From: Mixta sp. Marseille-Q2659
GTDB taxonomy: Bacteria; Pseudomonadota; Gammaproteobacteria; Enterobacterales; Enterobacteriaceae
DNA length: 64,000 bases
Direction of reading: 5' to 3'
Assembly (NCBI RefSeq): GCF_940807255.1
Contig: NZ_CALNWY010000008.1
Coordinates: 1-64,000, forward strand
Shown here: piece after piece, positions 1-8,796 of the stretch
Position numbering within the stretch: the stretch's first letter is position 1
How the letters are laid out: the number at the start of each line of letters is the position of its first letter
Notes under the pieces: generated by a model
The model's input: the letters and a program-made list of their open reading frames with translations, nothing else
What the model was told of the DNA's origin: nothing
Databases searched by the model: none
Made by a program: the position numbers and the translations under genes

Positions 1-493
1 TGGCGGAGCGGCACGACACGCGACAGGGCGTGACGCAGCGTTTTCGCTATGACGATGAAAACCGTCTGACGGAGGTGTGGCTGGAGGGCGACCCTGCGTT
101 CAGCCGCGCGGAGTACCGCTATGACCTGCTGGGGCGCCGCACGCACAAGCGGCTGTACCGCCACGGCAGCCGCGAGGCGGAAGTCATCACCTTTCACTGG
201 AACGGGCTGCAGATGGCTGGCGAGGCGAACAGCCTGACGCCGGGGCAGGCCACGCAGTATGTGTACGGCGAAGGCGGCCGGGAGCCGCTGGCACGCATCG
301 ACAGCAGCGCAGCGGGCAGCGAGGTTTACTGGTATCACACGGCGCTGAACGGCCTGCCGGAACGCATGACGGACGCAGAGGGAAATACCGTCTGGAAGGG
401 GACGTTCAGCACCTGGGGCGAAACGCAGCAGGAGCAGGGCAGCGCCCGGCTGGCGGTGCCGCAGAACCTGCGGTTCCAGGGCCAGTACCTGGA
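1..493 (+). repeat. Direct repeat of rhs core, copy 1
   Basis: Bases 1-493 match 2942-3433 in the same orientation with about a dozen differences by eye, including one missing C in copy 2. The unit probably extends left of the window. Such repeats are substrates for recombination that exchanges Rhs tips. Confidence 0.9.
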
Positions 494-1049
494 TAGGGAG
501 AGCGGGCTGCACTACAATCTGTTCCGGTATTACGACCCGCAGACGGGACGCTATACCCAGCCGGACCCGATAGGGCTGGCGGGCGGACTGAACACCTACG
601 CCTACGTCGGGGATCCAATGGTGTGGGTGGATCCGTTGGGACTCTCAAAATGTTCTGCGTCTGGTAAATATAAACCTGAAACAGTGTTAGGACGTACCGT
701 ATATAAAAATACGGTTGATATTAATCCTGGACTGCCTGGCACTGTTCATCCTAGCGTCCATAGATCTATACGCCAAAAAGTAGCAGATGGATGGACTAAT
801 TTAGATTTAATGAAAAGCGGATATGCACCTATTGGTCCAGATGATAAACAATTGAATTTACACCATATTTTAGGTCAGGAGCCTGGGCCTATGGCAGAAT
901 TAGTTTCTTCGACGCATAAAAAGTATCACAAACAATTACATGGTTTGATAGAAGATGGGCGAAGCTTTAGACATAACGGAAGCCTAAACTATCAGTACGA
1001 TACGTTCAGAAATAAATACTGGGCGTTACGCGCATTAGATTATATGTGA
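1..1049 (+). CDS. Rhs-family polymorphic toxin, C-terminal part (gene starts before the window)
   Basis: The reading frame is already open at base 3, so the start lies upstream. The visible part has tyrosine/aspartate-rich YD repeats, then the conserved end of the Rhs core (RYYDPQTGRYTQPDPIGLAG) closing with DPLGL at 630-644. After DPLGL the DNA becomes strikingly AT-rich and encodes about 134 residues of variable tip. This tip has a Leu-His-His motif (858-866) followed by a GPMAEL segment and further histidines, the layout of LHH nucleases of the HNH/EndoVII superfamily. Rhs proteins are contact- or T6SS-delivered toxins whose core forms a shell around the tip. By inference this is a DNase effector neutralised by the next gene. 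The family call is firm; the nuclease subtype is read from motifs only. Confidence 0.9.
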   Translation, partial: AERHDTRQGVTQRFRYDDENRLTEVWLEGDPAFSRAEYRYDLLGRRTHKRLYRHGSREAEVITFHWNGLQMAGEANSLTPGQATQYVYGEGGREPLARIDSSAAGSEVYWYHTALNGLPERMTDAEGNTVWKGTFSTWGETQQEQGSARLAVPQNLRFQGQYLDRESGLHYNLFRYYDPQTGRYTQPDPIGLAGGLNTYAYVGDPMVWVDPLGLSKCSASGKYKPETVLGRTVYKNTVDINPGLPGTVHPSVHRSIRQKVADGWTNLDLMKSGYAPIGPDDKQLNLHHILGQEPGPMAELVSSTHKKYHKQLHGLIEDGRSFRHNGSLNYQYDTFRNKYWALRALDYM

Positions 1050-1057
1050 GGATAAAA

Positions 1058-1507
1058 ATGTCCGATATCCAAAAGTTAGTTGATAAACTTTCCGGCTCTA
1101 AAAAACATGAGGTTTTTTGGTTAGGTGCAGCAGATAAAGACCAAATAAAAAATTTAGAAAATAGTTTATCGGTAACTCTTCCCGGAGATCTAAAAGCTTT
1201 CTTAGAAATAACAGGGGGAGGAGGAGTAGTTGAACAAGAAATATCTGGAATAGAAGATAATAATGCTTCTCTCGAATTCGGGGGTACAATATTTTATGAT
1301 ACTAAATATTGTAGGGAAGAATTTTCACTACCTGATAAATTAATAGTTATTTACTTCAAAGATGATGAGATTTGTTGGTGTATAGATACATCTAATGAAA
1401 ACTATGGTGTCGTTGTGAGTTACGATATTTTCTCTAAAAAAATAGCTAAAAATTTACACGACTCTTTTTATGAATTTTTTAAAGAGTATGTAGAGTTGAG
1501 AATTTAA
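1058..1507 (+). CDS. SUKH (SMI1/KNR4)-family immunity protein, probable partner of the Rhs tip
   Basis: This 149-residue acidic protein begins 8 bases after the rhs stop. The ATG at 1058 is preferred over an in-frame GTG at 1046 because GAGG lies at 1048-1051 at a suitable distance. The sequence has the SUKH pattern: an N-terminal helix with LENSLSVTLPGDLKAFLEITGGGG, then a beta-rich middle and an acidic C-terminal helix. SUKH proteins are common immunity proteins next to nuclease toxins of the LHH/HNH type. The gene is as AT-rich as the toxin tip and unlike the GC-rich core, so tip and immunity gene probably moved together. Binding to this particular toxin is inferred from position. Confidence 0.82.
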   Translation: MSDIQKLVDKLSGSKKHEVFWLGAADKDQIKNLENSLSVTLPGDLKAFLEITGGGGVVEQEISGIEDNNASLEFGGTIFYDTKYCREEFSLPDKLIVIYFKDDEICWCIDTSNENYGVVVSYDIFSKKIAKNLHDSFYEFFKEYVELRI

Positions 1508-1704
1508 CAATCTTCCTAAAGCAATCCCTGGAATATATCCCTTTTTATTATTTTTAGCTGCCTGTATTTAGGAACAGGCAGCCCGCCACAATCTTCATCT
1601 TTAGCGCCTGATCTACCTCAAATACTGCTTCACGCAATCACTTGTCGGAAAGGATCTGATTAACGGTCATCCCTCCGCGTAGCATCTGCCTGTTTTTCTG
1701 GCGT

Positions 1705-3516
1705 GATGTCTTCGGCCATCAGCAACAGCGCATTTATGACGAACGCGGCCGACAAATCAGTCACAGCCTGCCCGGCGCCGGTACTGAACGCTGGCGGTGG
1801 ACGGCGGCGGGGCGTCTTGCCTGCCACATTCGCGCCGACGGACGCGAAACCCGTTACGATTACGATCGGGCCGGTATGCCGGCGGGCATTAATATCGACG
1901 GATTTTCCGAACGTCACGTCACGCGCAATGCGCGCGGGCAGGTGGTAACGGAGACCGATCCGGCCGGCCATCAGCTGCACAGCCGTTACGATCGCTTTGG
2001 CCGCCTGGTGGCGTTGATTAACCCAAACGGCGATCGCTGGCGTTTTGAATATGATACCGGCGAGCGCCTGCTGGCGCAGTATGACTGGGCAGGACGCCGC
2101 ACCGCTTACCGCTATACCCTGCAGGGACAGGTTGCCGAAGTTGTCCGCGAGCCGCTGTCAGCGGCCGATAAGCCGCAGCGCCATCGCTATGGCTACGACG
2201 CGCTGGGCCGCCTGGCGTCGAAGGAGACGGCAGGCGACCGCCTGGAATATCTTTACGGCACGCGTGAGGTCAAAATCCGCCGTGCAGCCCTGAGCGCCTG
2301 GCAGCAGGCCGTGGCAGGCGGTGAAGAGCCGCAGTGGGAAGAAACGCTGCGCTTCAGCCGTGACGCGTCCGGCAACCTGACGGAGGAGGAAAACCACAGC
2401 GGCCGCTGGCAACATGCGTATGATGCACTGGGCAACCTGACGGTAACCACGTCGCCGGACGGGCGTGCGCTGCACCATCTGCGCTACGGCAGCGGACATC
2501 TGCTGCAGATGGATCTGCATCATCAGGGACGCCGTACCGAACTGGCGGGCTTTGAGCGGGACAGCCTGCACCGTGAAATCAGCCGCAGCCAGGGGGCACT
2601 GACGCTGGAGACACGCTATGACGCGGCGGGCCGTATCACGCTGCGCGGCAGCCGTCGCGGCGCGCACGGGGTGGTTTTTGAACGGCGCTGGCGCTGGGAT
2701 CGCCTCGACCAGATTATTCAGGAGAGTGTGACCGACGGCGCGGGCGGCGAGAAATATCGCCAGCAGCTGTGGGGCTACGATGCGGCAGGCCAGGTCACGC
2801 GGCGGGTGGCGCCGCATCAGGAGGAGCGCTTTTACTGGGACGCGGCGGGTAACCGCACGGATGCTCCGGCGCAGACGGTGTGGCACAACCTGCTGCGGCG
2901 CCTGAACGGCGTGCGGCTGGCGTATGACGGCTTCGGCCGTCTGGCGGAGCGGCACGACACGCGACAGGGCGTGACGCAGCGTTTTCGCTATGACGATGAA
3001 AACCGTCTGACGGAGGTGTGGCTGGAGGGCGACCCTGCGTTCAGCCGCGCGGAGTACCGCTATGACCTTCTGGGACGCCGCACGCACAAGCGGCTGTACC
3101 GTCACGACAGCCGCGAGGCGGAAGTCATCACCTTTCACTGGCACGGGCTGCAGATGGCTGGCGAGGCGAACAGCCTGACGCCGGGGCAGACCACGCAGTA
3201 TGTGTACGGCGAAGACGGCCGGGAGCCGCTGGCGCGCATTGACAGCAGCGCAGCGGGCAGCGAGGTTTACTGGTATCACACGGCGCTGAACGGCCTGCCG
3301 GAACGCATGACGGACGCAGAGGGAAATACCGTCTGGAAGGGGATGTTCAGCACCTGGGGCGAAACGCAGCAGGAGCAGGGCAGCGCCCGGCTGGCGGTGC
3401 CGCAGAACCTGCGGTTCCAGGGCAGTGCCTGGACCGTAACAAAGCTGCCAGCAGCAGATTTGAACGATGCTTCAGCGTTGGCCTCGACGGGCGAGTCCCA
3501 TCGCGGCAGGCGGTAA
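1705..3516 (+). pseudogene. Orphan rhs core, 5'-truncated and frameshifted
   Basis: An Rhs-like frame is open after a TGA at 1657-1659. Recognisable core begins near 1720 (QQQRIYDERGRQI) and carries many YD-type repeats; the first internal ATG is 1876. There is no N-terminal Rhs region. From 2942 it duplicates the core seen at the start of the window. At about 3423 one C is missing relative to copy 1 (FQGQYLDR becomes FQGSAWTV), so the frame leaves the core before the RYYDPQTGRY end and stops at 3516 with no toxin tip. I read this as a displaced, broken rhs remnant that could still act as recombination donor or acceptor. A short expressed protein from 1876 cannot be excluded. Confidence 0.8.
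2942..3433 (+). repeat. Direct repeat of rhs core, copy 2
   Basis: Near-identical to bases 1-493, offset by about 2941. Homology ends abruptly after the codons for QYLDR, just before the tip-proximal core. The single-base deletion near 3423 lies inside the repeat. Confidence 0.9.
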
Positions 3517-3547
3517 AAAGCCGCAGCAGGAAGAAACGCTGGGCTTC
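3505..3547 (+). repeat. Scrambled 43-bp fragment of internal rhs core
   Basis: Bases 3505-3547 match 2313-2355 of the orphan core with 5 mismatches in 43 (by eye). The fragment lies downstream of the broken end of that core and is out of order, so the tail of the locus is a patchwork of rhs debris. Confidence 0.75.
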
Positions 3548-3592
3548 TTACGGGAATAACGTAACTATTCGGGCCTGCCTGCGCCATTTCCT

Positions 3593-3898
3593 TTATCGTT
3601 TTCCGCGTTGCACCGACGCCGACCAGTTAAAATCGCTCACTTCACTGGCTTTCAGCGTGGACGGTTTCTTTTTACGTACCGGTTTTTTGGCGGCTCGCTC
3701 TTTTTCTTTCTCATTATTCTGTTTTATAACCATCATCATTTGCCGGGCTTCGGCAGTAAATTCTTTCTCTTTTTTAGCATCAGGTTCTTTACCGGTGCGA
3801 AGCCGGTACTTTTGCACCAGCCCTTTGAACGTTTCATCTATAGCGACGCGCTCATCAGCATTAAACTGATCGATGGAAATCATCTTTTTATCGTTCAT
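3593..3898 (-). CDS. Small charged protein of unknown function (101 residues)
   Basis: The protein is rich in lysine and glutamate, with a helical KEKERAAKKPVRKKKP stretch near the C-terminus and no signal peptide or membrane segment. I chose ATG 3898, with an AGGTAA-type ribosome site just upstream, although the frame stays open to 3988. It lies antiparallel to the rhs debris and ends only 46 bases from it. I do not recognise the family. The basic tail could bind nucleic acid, but that is a guess. The regular codon use and the length make it more likely a gene than chance. Confidence 0.6.
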   Translation of the reverse strand: MNDKKMISIDQFNADERVAIDETFKGLVQKYRLRTGKEPDAKKEKEFTAEARQMMMVIKQNNEKEKERAAKKPVRKKKPSTLKASEVSDFNWSASVQRGKR

Positions 3899-4239
3899 GG
3901 GCTTTACCTGGTTGTATGTGGACTGAACCAGAGTAGTTGACGCAGACTCTGAGGACAATGGTTGTCGCTGATAACTGATTAACAGCATTAGAATTTTTTC
4001 AAAAATGAATTTTCGGGAATTGTGCGTTAGTACCTGCTAACGTAAAACCGGTTTGCTTCTCCTGACAGAAAATAGGGATCATCTTTGAGAGGCCGTCAGA
4101 AGATGAAAGCCCTGATAAAAAGATCCGCTTTGACTCCCGCCTGTTAGCCGATGTTTAATTCCAGCTGGCCTGATTCAGGCCGATAACAAATACAACATCG
4201 ATCCGGCGCAGAATGCGCCTTATTCTGACGAGCCCAGCT
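3899..4239. other. Gene-free stretch between the small charged gene and the exported protein
   Basis: This 341-base stretch probably holds the leftward promoter of the small gene and the rightward promoter of the next one. I see no RNA gene, strong terminator or repeat. Confidence 0.5.
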
Positions 4240-5412
4240 ATGTCCTTTTCCTTTTTAACGCGGCTGTTAATAACTACCGTTGTCGCTAACTGTGCCTACG
4301 CAGGGGCTGCCGAGCTGCCTGATATTAACGGCGCAGTGCTTACGCCACCGGCGGAACAATTTTCCGTTATGCCTTCAACTAACGCGGCGTCGGGCTTAAC
4401 GACGCATCAAACCGTTACTGGGAAAGCGATGCCGCAAACCGCCGCGCCGGTAACAGAGATGACGGCTTCATCTGCACATTCTCTGGCGGCGGCCGATTCC
4501 GTTAGCGCGCCTTATACTTCAGCGCCAGTATCCGAACCCGCAGGCGATTCGCCTGATACCAGCGCGCAGCCGTCGGTATCTGAACCCGCACATAGTTCGC
4601 CGGTCTCCGGTACACAGCCGAATGCTCTCTCATCCGATCATGAAGAAGAAAAGCAGGAGGTGGCGATTAAGGCGGTATTACAGGCGATTCGTCAGCGTCA
4701 GCTTACGCCGCTTTCCACTGAATGCCTGAGCATGAGCTTTGTTGATAACAGCGATGAGCCGGAGAACTACCTGATCGACGTGCGTGAAAATCGTAACCAT
4801 CCAGCCTGCGGCGGCGATCCAGAAACCGCGCCGCACCTGTTCTTCTTTAAAGTCAGTAAGACTGACGGCAGCCTGCAAACCGATGCAGGCGTTGAGCCGG
4901 AAGATTTCTATCCGCTGGAAAAGGCGGAACAGCCAGCGGCGGCGGCGCTGACGGCGGAAGATTTTTCCATACAGGTTAACGGCATCACTCTGTCGCTGGG
5001 ACAGATATGGAATGAGGATCTGATGATGAGCATGCCGCCGGAGCGCGATCGATCGTCCAATCTCGCAAAACCCACCTCTACGTATCGCTACGATCGGCAT
5101 AGTTATGATGCGTTGACGCTGGTGGCGTCAAATGAAAATTACGTCAGCCTGCAGCACAGCCCCGATGATAACTATGTGGGGCAAATCACTCTGATTAACC
5201 CAACGCTGGCGACGCAGCGCGGCGCGCGCGTCGGCATGACGCCAGACGAACTGGAACGCAGGTATGGCCCAGGCGAAGCGGATGAGCATCATGGTGAAAG
5301 CTGGCTCAGCTGGCAGCTGGATGATAAAACGCTGGCGGCACGCATCAGCAATGGTCGGGTGACGCTGATTACCTTGAGTAATTTGCAGCCGGACGCTGAC
5401 GCGGCAGAATAA
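4240..5412 (+). CDS. Exported protein of unknown function with a low-complexity Ser/Pro/Ala linker
   Basis: The protein has 390 residues. From ATG 4240 (weak GAG ribosome site) it begins with a typical signal peptide (MSFSFLTRLLITTVVANCAYA, cut near AYA-GAA). An in-frame ATG at 4213 would add nine residues. About 100 residues of Ser/Thr/Pro/Ala-rich linker follow, with a partly repeated SEPAGDSPDTS / SEPAHSSPVS unit. Then comes an acidic folded region with two cysteines (one in HPACGGDP) and a C-terminal part with a GARVGMTPDELERRYGPG motif, resembling short repeats seen in other periplasmic proteins. A periplasmic location is inferred. I do not recognise the family and there is no operon partner. 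Confidence 0.72.
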   Translation: MSFSFLTRLLITTVVANCAYAGAAELPDINGAVLTPPAEQFSVMPSTNAASGLTTHQTVTGKAMPQTAAPVTEMTASSAHSLAAADSVSAPYTSAPVSEPAGDSPDTSAQPSVSEPAHSSPVSGTQPNALSSDHEEEKQEVAIKAVLQAIRQRQLTPLSTECLSMSFVDNSDEPENYLIDVRENRNHPACGGDPETAPHLFFFKVSKTDGSLQTDAGVEPEDFYPLEKAEQPAAAALTAEDFSIQVNGITLSLGQIWNEDLMMSMPPERDRSSNLAKPTSTYRYDRHSYDALTLVASNENYVSLQHSPDDNYVGQITLINPTLATQRGARVGMTPDELERRYGPGEADEHHGESWLSWQLDDKTLAARISNGRVTLITLSNLQPDADAAE

Positions 5413-5735
5413 ATTTGGCCTCGCTAACGGCCGGTAAAATGCAATGGACAGCTTTGCGCATTGCTGCGGAAAACGTGCGATTTCGGCCTGCTTTTTTTAT
5501 GTACTTAAGGTAAGCTATGCGGCCTCATTGCCTGACTTTTCAACATTGTTACACGGGGCCGGATCCAATGTAGACCATGACGTCTTTGCGCAGCATTTAC
5601 CTGGCTTAACTTCCATAAGCTTCCGGTTGGCTGCATGGTTCTGGCACCGGGCCTGGCAATGTCGCAGGCCCCCATGAATTAACGGCTGTGACGCCTGCAA
5701 TAACGCCGCGTCACGGCATTAACAGAAGAACTCCG
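5413..5735. other. Gene-free stretch upstream of prfC
   Basis: This 323-base stretch must hold the prfC promoter. Short open frames on both strands have no ribosome site or recognisable product. An imperfect inverted repeat (GTGACGC / GCGTCAC, about 5688-5714) lies just ahead of prfC and may fold in its leader. Nothing else is evident. Confidence 0.5.
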
Positions 5736-7325
5736 ATGTCTAATACTGCATTTTTGCAAGAAGTGTCGCGTCGTCGCACCTTCGCCATCATTTCTCACCC
5801 CGATGCCGGTAAAACGACCATTACTGAAAAAGTCCTGTTGTTTGGACAGGCGATTCAGACTGCCGGTACGGTAAAAGGCCGCGGCTCCAACCAGCATGCC
5901 AAATCAGACTGGATGGAAATGGAGAAACAGCGTGGGATCTCTATTACCACCTCGGTAATGCAATTCCCGTATCGCGATAGTCTGGTCAACCTGCTGGATA
6001 CGCCCGGACACGAAGACTTCTCCGAAGATACCTATCGCACCCTGACTGCCGTTGACTGCTGTCTGATGGTGATCGATGCGGCGAAAGGCGTTGAGGATCG
6101 TACCCGTAAGCTGATGGAAGTAACCCGTCTGCGCGATACGCCGATCCTGACCTTTATGAACAAACTGGACCGCGATATTCGCGATCCGATGGAGCTGCTG
6201 GACGAAGTCGAAAACGAGCTGAAAATCGCCTGTGCGCCCATTACCTGGCCGATCGGCTGTGGCAAACTGTTCAAAGGCGTTTACCATCTCTATAACGATG
6301 AAACGTACCTCTATCAGAGCGGTAAAGGCCATACCATTCAGGAAGTGCGCATCGTTAAAGGGTTGAATAACCCGGAGCTGGACAGCGCGGTGGGCGACGA
6401 TCTGGCAGCGCAGCTGCGTGACGAACTGGAGCTGGTTCAGGGCGCTTCCCATGAGTTCGAACAGGAAGCTTTCCTGCAGGGCGAACTAACGCCGGTCTTC
6501 TTTGGTACGGCGCTGGGTAACTTCGGCGTCGATCATATGCTGGATGGCTTAGTCTCCTGGGCGCCGGCGCCGATGCCGCGTCAGAGCGATACGCGTACCG
6601 TCGAGGCCAGCGAAGAGAAATTCTCCGGCTTCGTGTTTAAGATCCAGGCCAATATGGATCCGAAACACCGTGACCGCGTGGCCTTTATGCGCGTGGTGTC
6701 CGGGAAGTATGAGAAAGGTATGAAGCTGCGCCAGGTGCGCACCGGTAAAGATGTGGTGATTTCCGATGCGCTGACCTTTATGGCTGGCGACCGCGCGCAT
6801 GTGGAAGAAGCGTTCCCCGGCGATATTATCGGCCTGCATAACCACGGCACCATTCAGATCGGTGATACCTTTACCCAGGGCGAGAATATGAAGTTCACCG
6901 GTATCCCGAACTTCGCGCCGGAACTGTTCCGTCGCATTCGCCTGCGCGATCCGCTGAAGCAGAAGCAGCTGTTAAAAGGGCTGGTGCAGCTCTCGGAAGA
7001 GGGCGCAGTACAGGTGTTCCGTCCGGTATCCAATAACGATCTGATCGTCGGCGCTGTCGGTGTCCTCCAGTTTGATGTGGTTGTGGCGCGTCTGAAAAGC
7101 GAATACAACGTGGAAGCGATTTACGAATCGGTTAACGTTTCGACCGCACGCTGGGTAGAATGCAGCGATGTGAAGAAATTCTACGAGTTCCAGCGTAAGA
7201 ATGAGATCAACCTGGCGCTGGACGGCGGCGATAACCTGACGTACATCGCACCAACAATGGTTAACCTCAACCTGACGCAGGAGCGTTATCCTGAGGTTGT
7301 GTTCCGCAAAACGCGCGAACACTAA
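5736..7325 (+). CDS. prfC: Peptide chain release factor 3 (RF3)
   Basis: RF3 is a translational GTPase that removes RF1/RF2 from the ribosome after peptide release. The ATG at 5736 gives 529 residues, the E. coli length, and starts just before [22 protein letters not shown], which includes the P-loop (about residues 20-28). The switch-II motif [14 protein letters not shown] and the guanine-specificity motif NKLDRD follow, then the beta-barrel domain and the C-terminal RF3 domain. A longer frame opens at 5688, but its extra residues are not RF3-like. The gene stands alone, with osmY downstream in the same direction, as in E. coli. Confidence 0.98.
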   Translation: MSNTAFLQEVSRRRTFAIISHPDAGKTTITEKVLLFGQAIQTAGTVKGRGSNQHAKSDWMEMEKQRGISITTSVMQFPYRDSLVNLLDTPGHEDFSEDTYRTLTAVDCCLMVIDAAKGVEDRTRKLMEVTRLRDTPILTFMNKLDRDIRDPMELLDEVENELKIACAPITWPIGCGKLFKGVYHLYNDETYLYQSGKGHTIQEVRIVKGLNNPELDSAVGDDLAAQLRDELELVQGASHEFEQEAFLQGELTPVFFGTALGNFGVDHMLDGLVSWAPAPMPRQSDTRTVEASEEKFSGFVFKIQANMDPKHRDRVAFMRVVSGKYEKGMKLRQVRTGKDVVISDALTFMAGDRAHVEEAFPGDIIGLHNHGTIQIGDTFTQGENMKFTGIPNFAPELFRRIRLRDPLKQKQLLKGLVQLSEEGAVQVFRPVSNNDLIVGAVGVLQFDVVVARLKSEYNVEAIYESVNVSTARWVECSDVKKFYEFQRKNEINLALDGGDNLTYIAPTMVNLNLTQERYPEVVFRKTREH

Positions 7326-7333
7326 TGAGCAAC

Positions 7334-7354
7334 GCGCCCCCGTCAGCGGGGCGC
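7334..7354 (+). terminator. Hairpin after prfC
   Basis: GCGCCCC pairs with GGGGCGC around a 7-base loop, 9 bases past the prfC stop. No clear U-run follows, so termination here would be weak or Rho-assisted. Confidence 0.5.
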
Positions 7355-7509
7355 TGTTCGGCATCGTGGAACAATCTCTGCTTCACGATGCGCCTTTTCA
7401 GTACCACCGCATATTGTCCTTTCTCCCTTACAGACTCCTCTTAAAAAAGCCAAAAAAAGCGCTTCTTAACTGTTTTTTAACCAGAAAAGCGAGACGAATG
7501 CCGATCCTT

Positions 7510-7521
7510 GTCTATGCTTAG
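7510..7521 (+). promoter_or_regulatory. Sigma-S type promoter of osmY (-10 region)
   Basis: TGTCTATGCTTAG carries the extended -10 favoured by sigma-S (TG, then CTAYRCTTA). It lies about 120 bases before the osmY start, in a 313-base gap (7326-7638) with no other gene. osmY is a classic RpoS- and osmolarity-induced gene in E. coli, so the placement fits. Confidence 0.7.
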
Positions 7522-7638
7522 TTTGTCGGACGCAGAAAGCGGCGGTGAAAATCCCCGGTGTCCTTTTCGGCGGCTTCGCGGTTTGTTGTCGCCACGCTTA
7601 CAGTTGTGAGTGGAATAACGCACAGAAGGAATATATCG

Positions 7639-8253
7639 ATGAACAAGACTAAGATTGCTAAGACTCTGATGGCTGTGATGGTAGGTTCTGCGCTGCTGAG
7701 CGGCTCCGCACTGGCAGACGAATCTCTTTCACAGAAAACGCAGAATACTGCGGATAGCGCAGGGTCCAAAATCGATAGTTCTATGAAAAAAGTCGATGGC
7801 TTTATGGATGACAGCGCCATTACCGCTAAAGCAAAAGCGGCGTTAGTGGATGATGAAACGATTAAAAGCACGGACATTTCCGTAGAAACCCAGAAGGGTG
7901 TGGTTACCCTGAGCGGTTTCGTTTCTTCACAGGATCAGGCTGAAAAAGCGGTAGCCCTGGTGAAGAAAGTGGAAGGCGTTAAATCCGTCAGCGACAAACT
8001 ACACGTTAAAGACAGCGAAAAACAGTCAGTTAGTGGTTATGCGGGTGATGCCGCTACAACCAGCGAAATCAAAGCTAAGCTATTAGCAGATGACATTGTA
8101 CCGTCTCGTAAAATCAAAGTTGAAACCACCAACGGCGTGGTACAGCTTTCCGGTACGGTAGAAAATGAAGCACAGTCAGAACGTGCTGAAAGCATCGCCA
8201 AAGCCATTGAAGGCGTGAAAAGCGTTAAGAACGACCTGACGGTTAAATCTTAA
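7639..8253 (+). CDS. osmY: Osmotically inducible periplasmic protein OsmY (two BON domains)
   Basis: The protein has 204 residues from ATG 7639, preceded by AAGGA. It has a signal peptide ([20 protein letters not shown], cut after SALA) and two BON domains of about 65 residues, each with the pattern DDxxIxxxxxKAKLLxDD...VETxxGVVxLSGxV. BON domains bind phospholipid surfaces. OsmY is a periplasmic envelope-stress protein reported to act as a chaperone for some autotransporters. The size is close to E. coli OsmY (201). The sigma-S-like -10 upstream and the two small stress-type genes downstream fit a stationary-phase/osmotic cluster. Confidence 0.96.
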   Translation: MNKTKIAKTLMAVMVGSALLSGSALADESLSQKTQNTADSAGSKIDSSMKKVDGFMDDSAITAKAKAALVDDETIKSTDISVETQKGVVTLSGFVSSQDQAEKAVALVKKVEGVKSVSDKLHVKDSEKQSVSGYAGDAATTSEIKAKLLADDIVPSRKIKVETTNGVVQLSGTVENEAQSERAESIAKAIEGVKSVKNDLTVKS

Positions 8254-8261
8254 TGCTTAAG

Positions 8262-8289
8262 CGGCGCGGCCCGCTTACGGGCTGCGCCG
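8262..8289 (+). terminator. Hairpin after osmY
   Basis: A 12-bp stem (CGGCGCGGCCCG / CGGGCTGCGCCG, one G-T pair) with a 4-base loop lies just after the osmY stop. It is stable but has no U-run, so it may stabilise the mRNA rather than end it. Confidence 0.55.
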
Positions 8290-8386
8290 TAGTTAGCCCG
8301 TATAAAAGAAGAAAGTTCATGGGATTGTCATCCCTGAATTCGCTGAGCTAAGCAGTTCGATTTTCACTATGGTAAAGGAGAGGCTT

Positions 8387-8548
8387 ATGTTTCGTTGGGG
8401 TATTATCTTTCTGGTAATCGCATTGATCGCGGCAGCGTTAGGCTTCGGCGGTCTGGCTGGTACAGCCGCATGGGCAGCTAAGATTGTCTTCGTGGTCGGT
8501 ATTATTCTGTTCCTGGTCAGCCTGTTCACTGGTCGTCGTCGACCCTAG
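8387..8548 (+). CDS. ytjA: Small membrane protein of the DUF1328 family (YtjA)
   Basis: The 53-residue protein is almost identical to E. coli YtjA: it starts [20 protein letters not shown], has a Gly/Ala-rich turn, and a second membrane segment [16 protein letters not shown] ending in GRRRP. ATG 8387 has a strong AAGGAG site. Two helices with a positive C-terminus suggest an inner-membrane hairpin. Its function is unknown. It sits between osmY and a CsbD-like gene, as part of a probable stress cluster. Confidence 0.95.
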   Translation: MFRWGIIFLVIALIAAALGFGGLAGTAAWAAKIVFVVGIILFLVSLFTGRRRP

Positions 8549-8602
8549 CAGGACAGTACAGGACTGAACACAACGTTTCAGTGAATTTAGCGGAGGCCAG
8601 TC

Positions 8603-8788
8603 ATGAATAGCGACATCGTTGCAGGCAAATGGAAACAATGGAAAGGCCAGATGGCGCTGATGTGGGCGGAGTGGTTTGATAACGATGACGCCTGGATGAC
8701 AGGAAACAATGACTGGCTCTCCGGTATTTTACAAGAAGACTACGGCAGGGAGCAGGACAATGCCGTATCCGATAAACGCCCACGCTAA
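8603..8788 (+). CDS. CsbD-family small stress protein
   Basis: The 61-residue hydrophilic protein starts MNSDIVAGKWKQWKGQM, matching the N-terminal pattern of the CsbD/YjbJ family (NWKQxKGKxKxxWG). The second half of the motif is also recognisable (TGNNDWLSGILQEDYG, compare GKRDQLVGKIQERYG in YjbJ). Family members are abundant general-stress proteins without a known activity. GGAGG precedes the ATG. The yjjU start lies 8 bases downstream, so the two may be co-transcribed. Confidence 0.8.
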   Translation: MNSDIVAGKWKQWKGQMALMWAEWFDNDDAWMTGNNDWLSGILQEDYGREQDNAVSDKRPR

Positions 8789-8796
8789 TTCGCGCT

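Noticed and set aside
2158..3279. Long open frame (373 codons) on the minus strand of the orphan rhs core
   Set aside because: It mirrors the GC-rich codon pattern of the sense frame, lacks a ribosome site and has no recognisable domain.
5444..5677. Possible 77-residue gene upstream of prfC
   Set aside because: No ribosome site, no family resemblance and unusual composition (many Cys/Trp/His).
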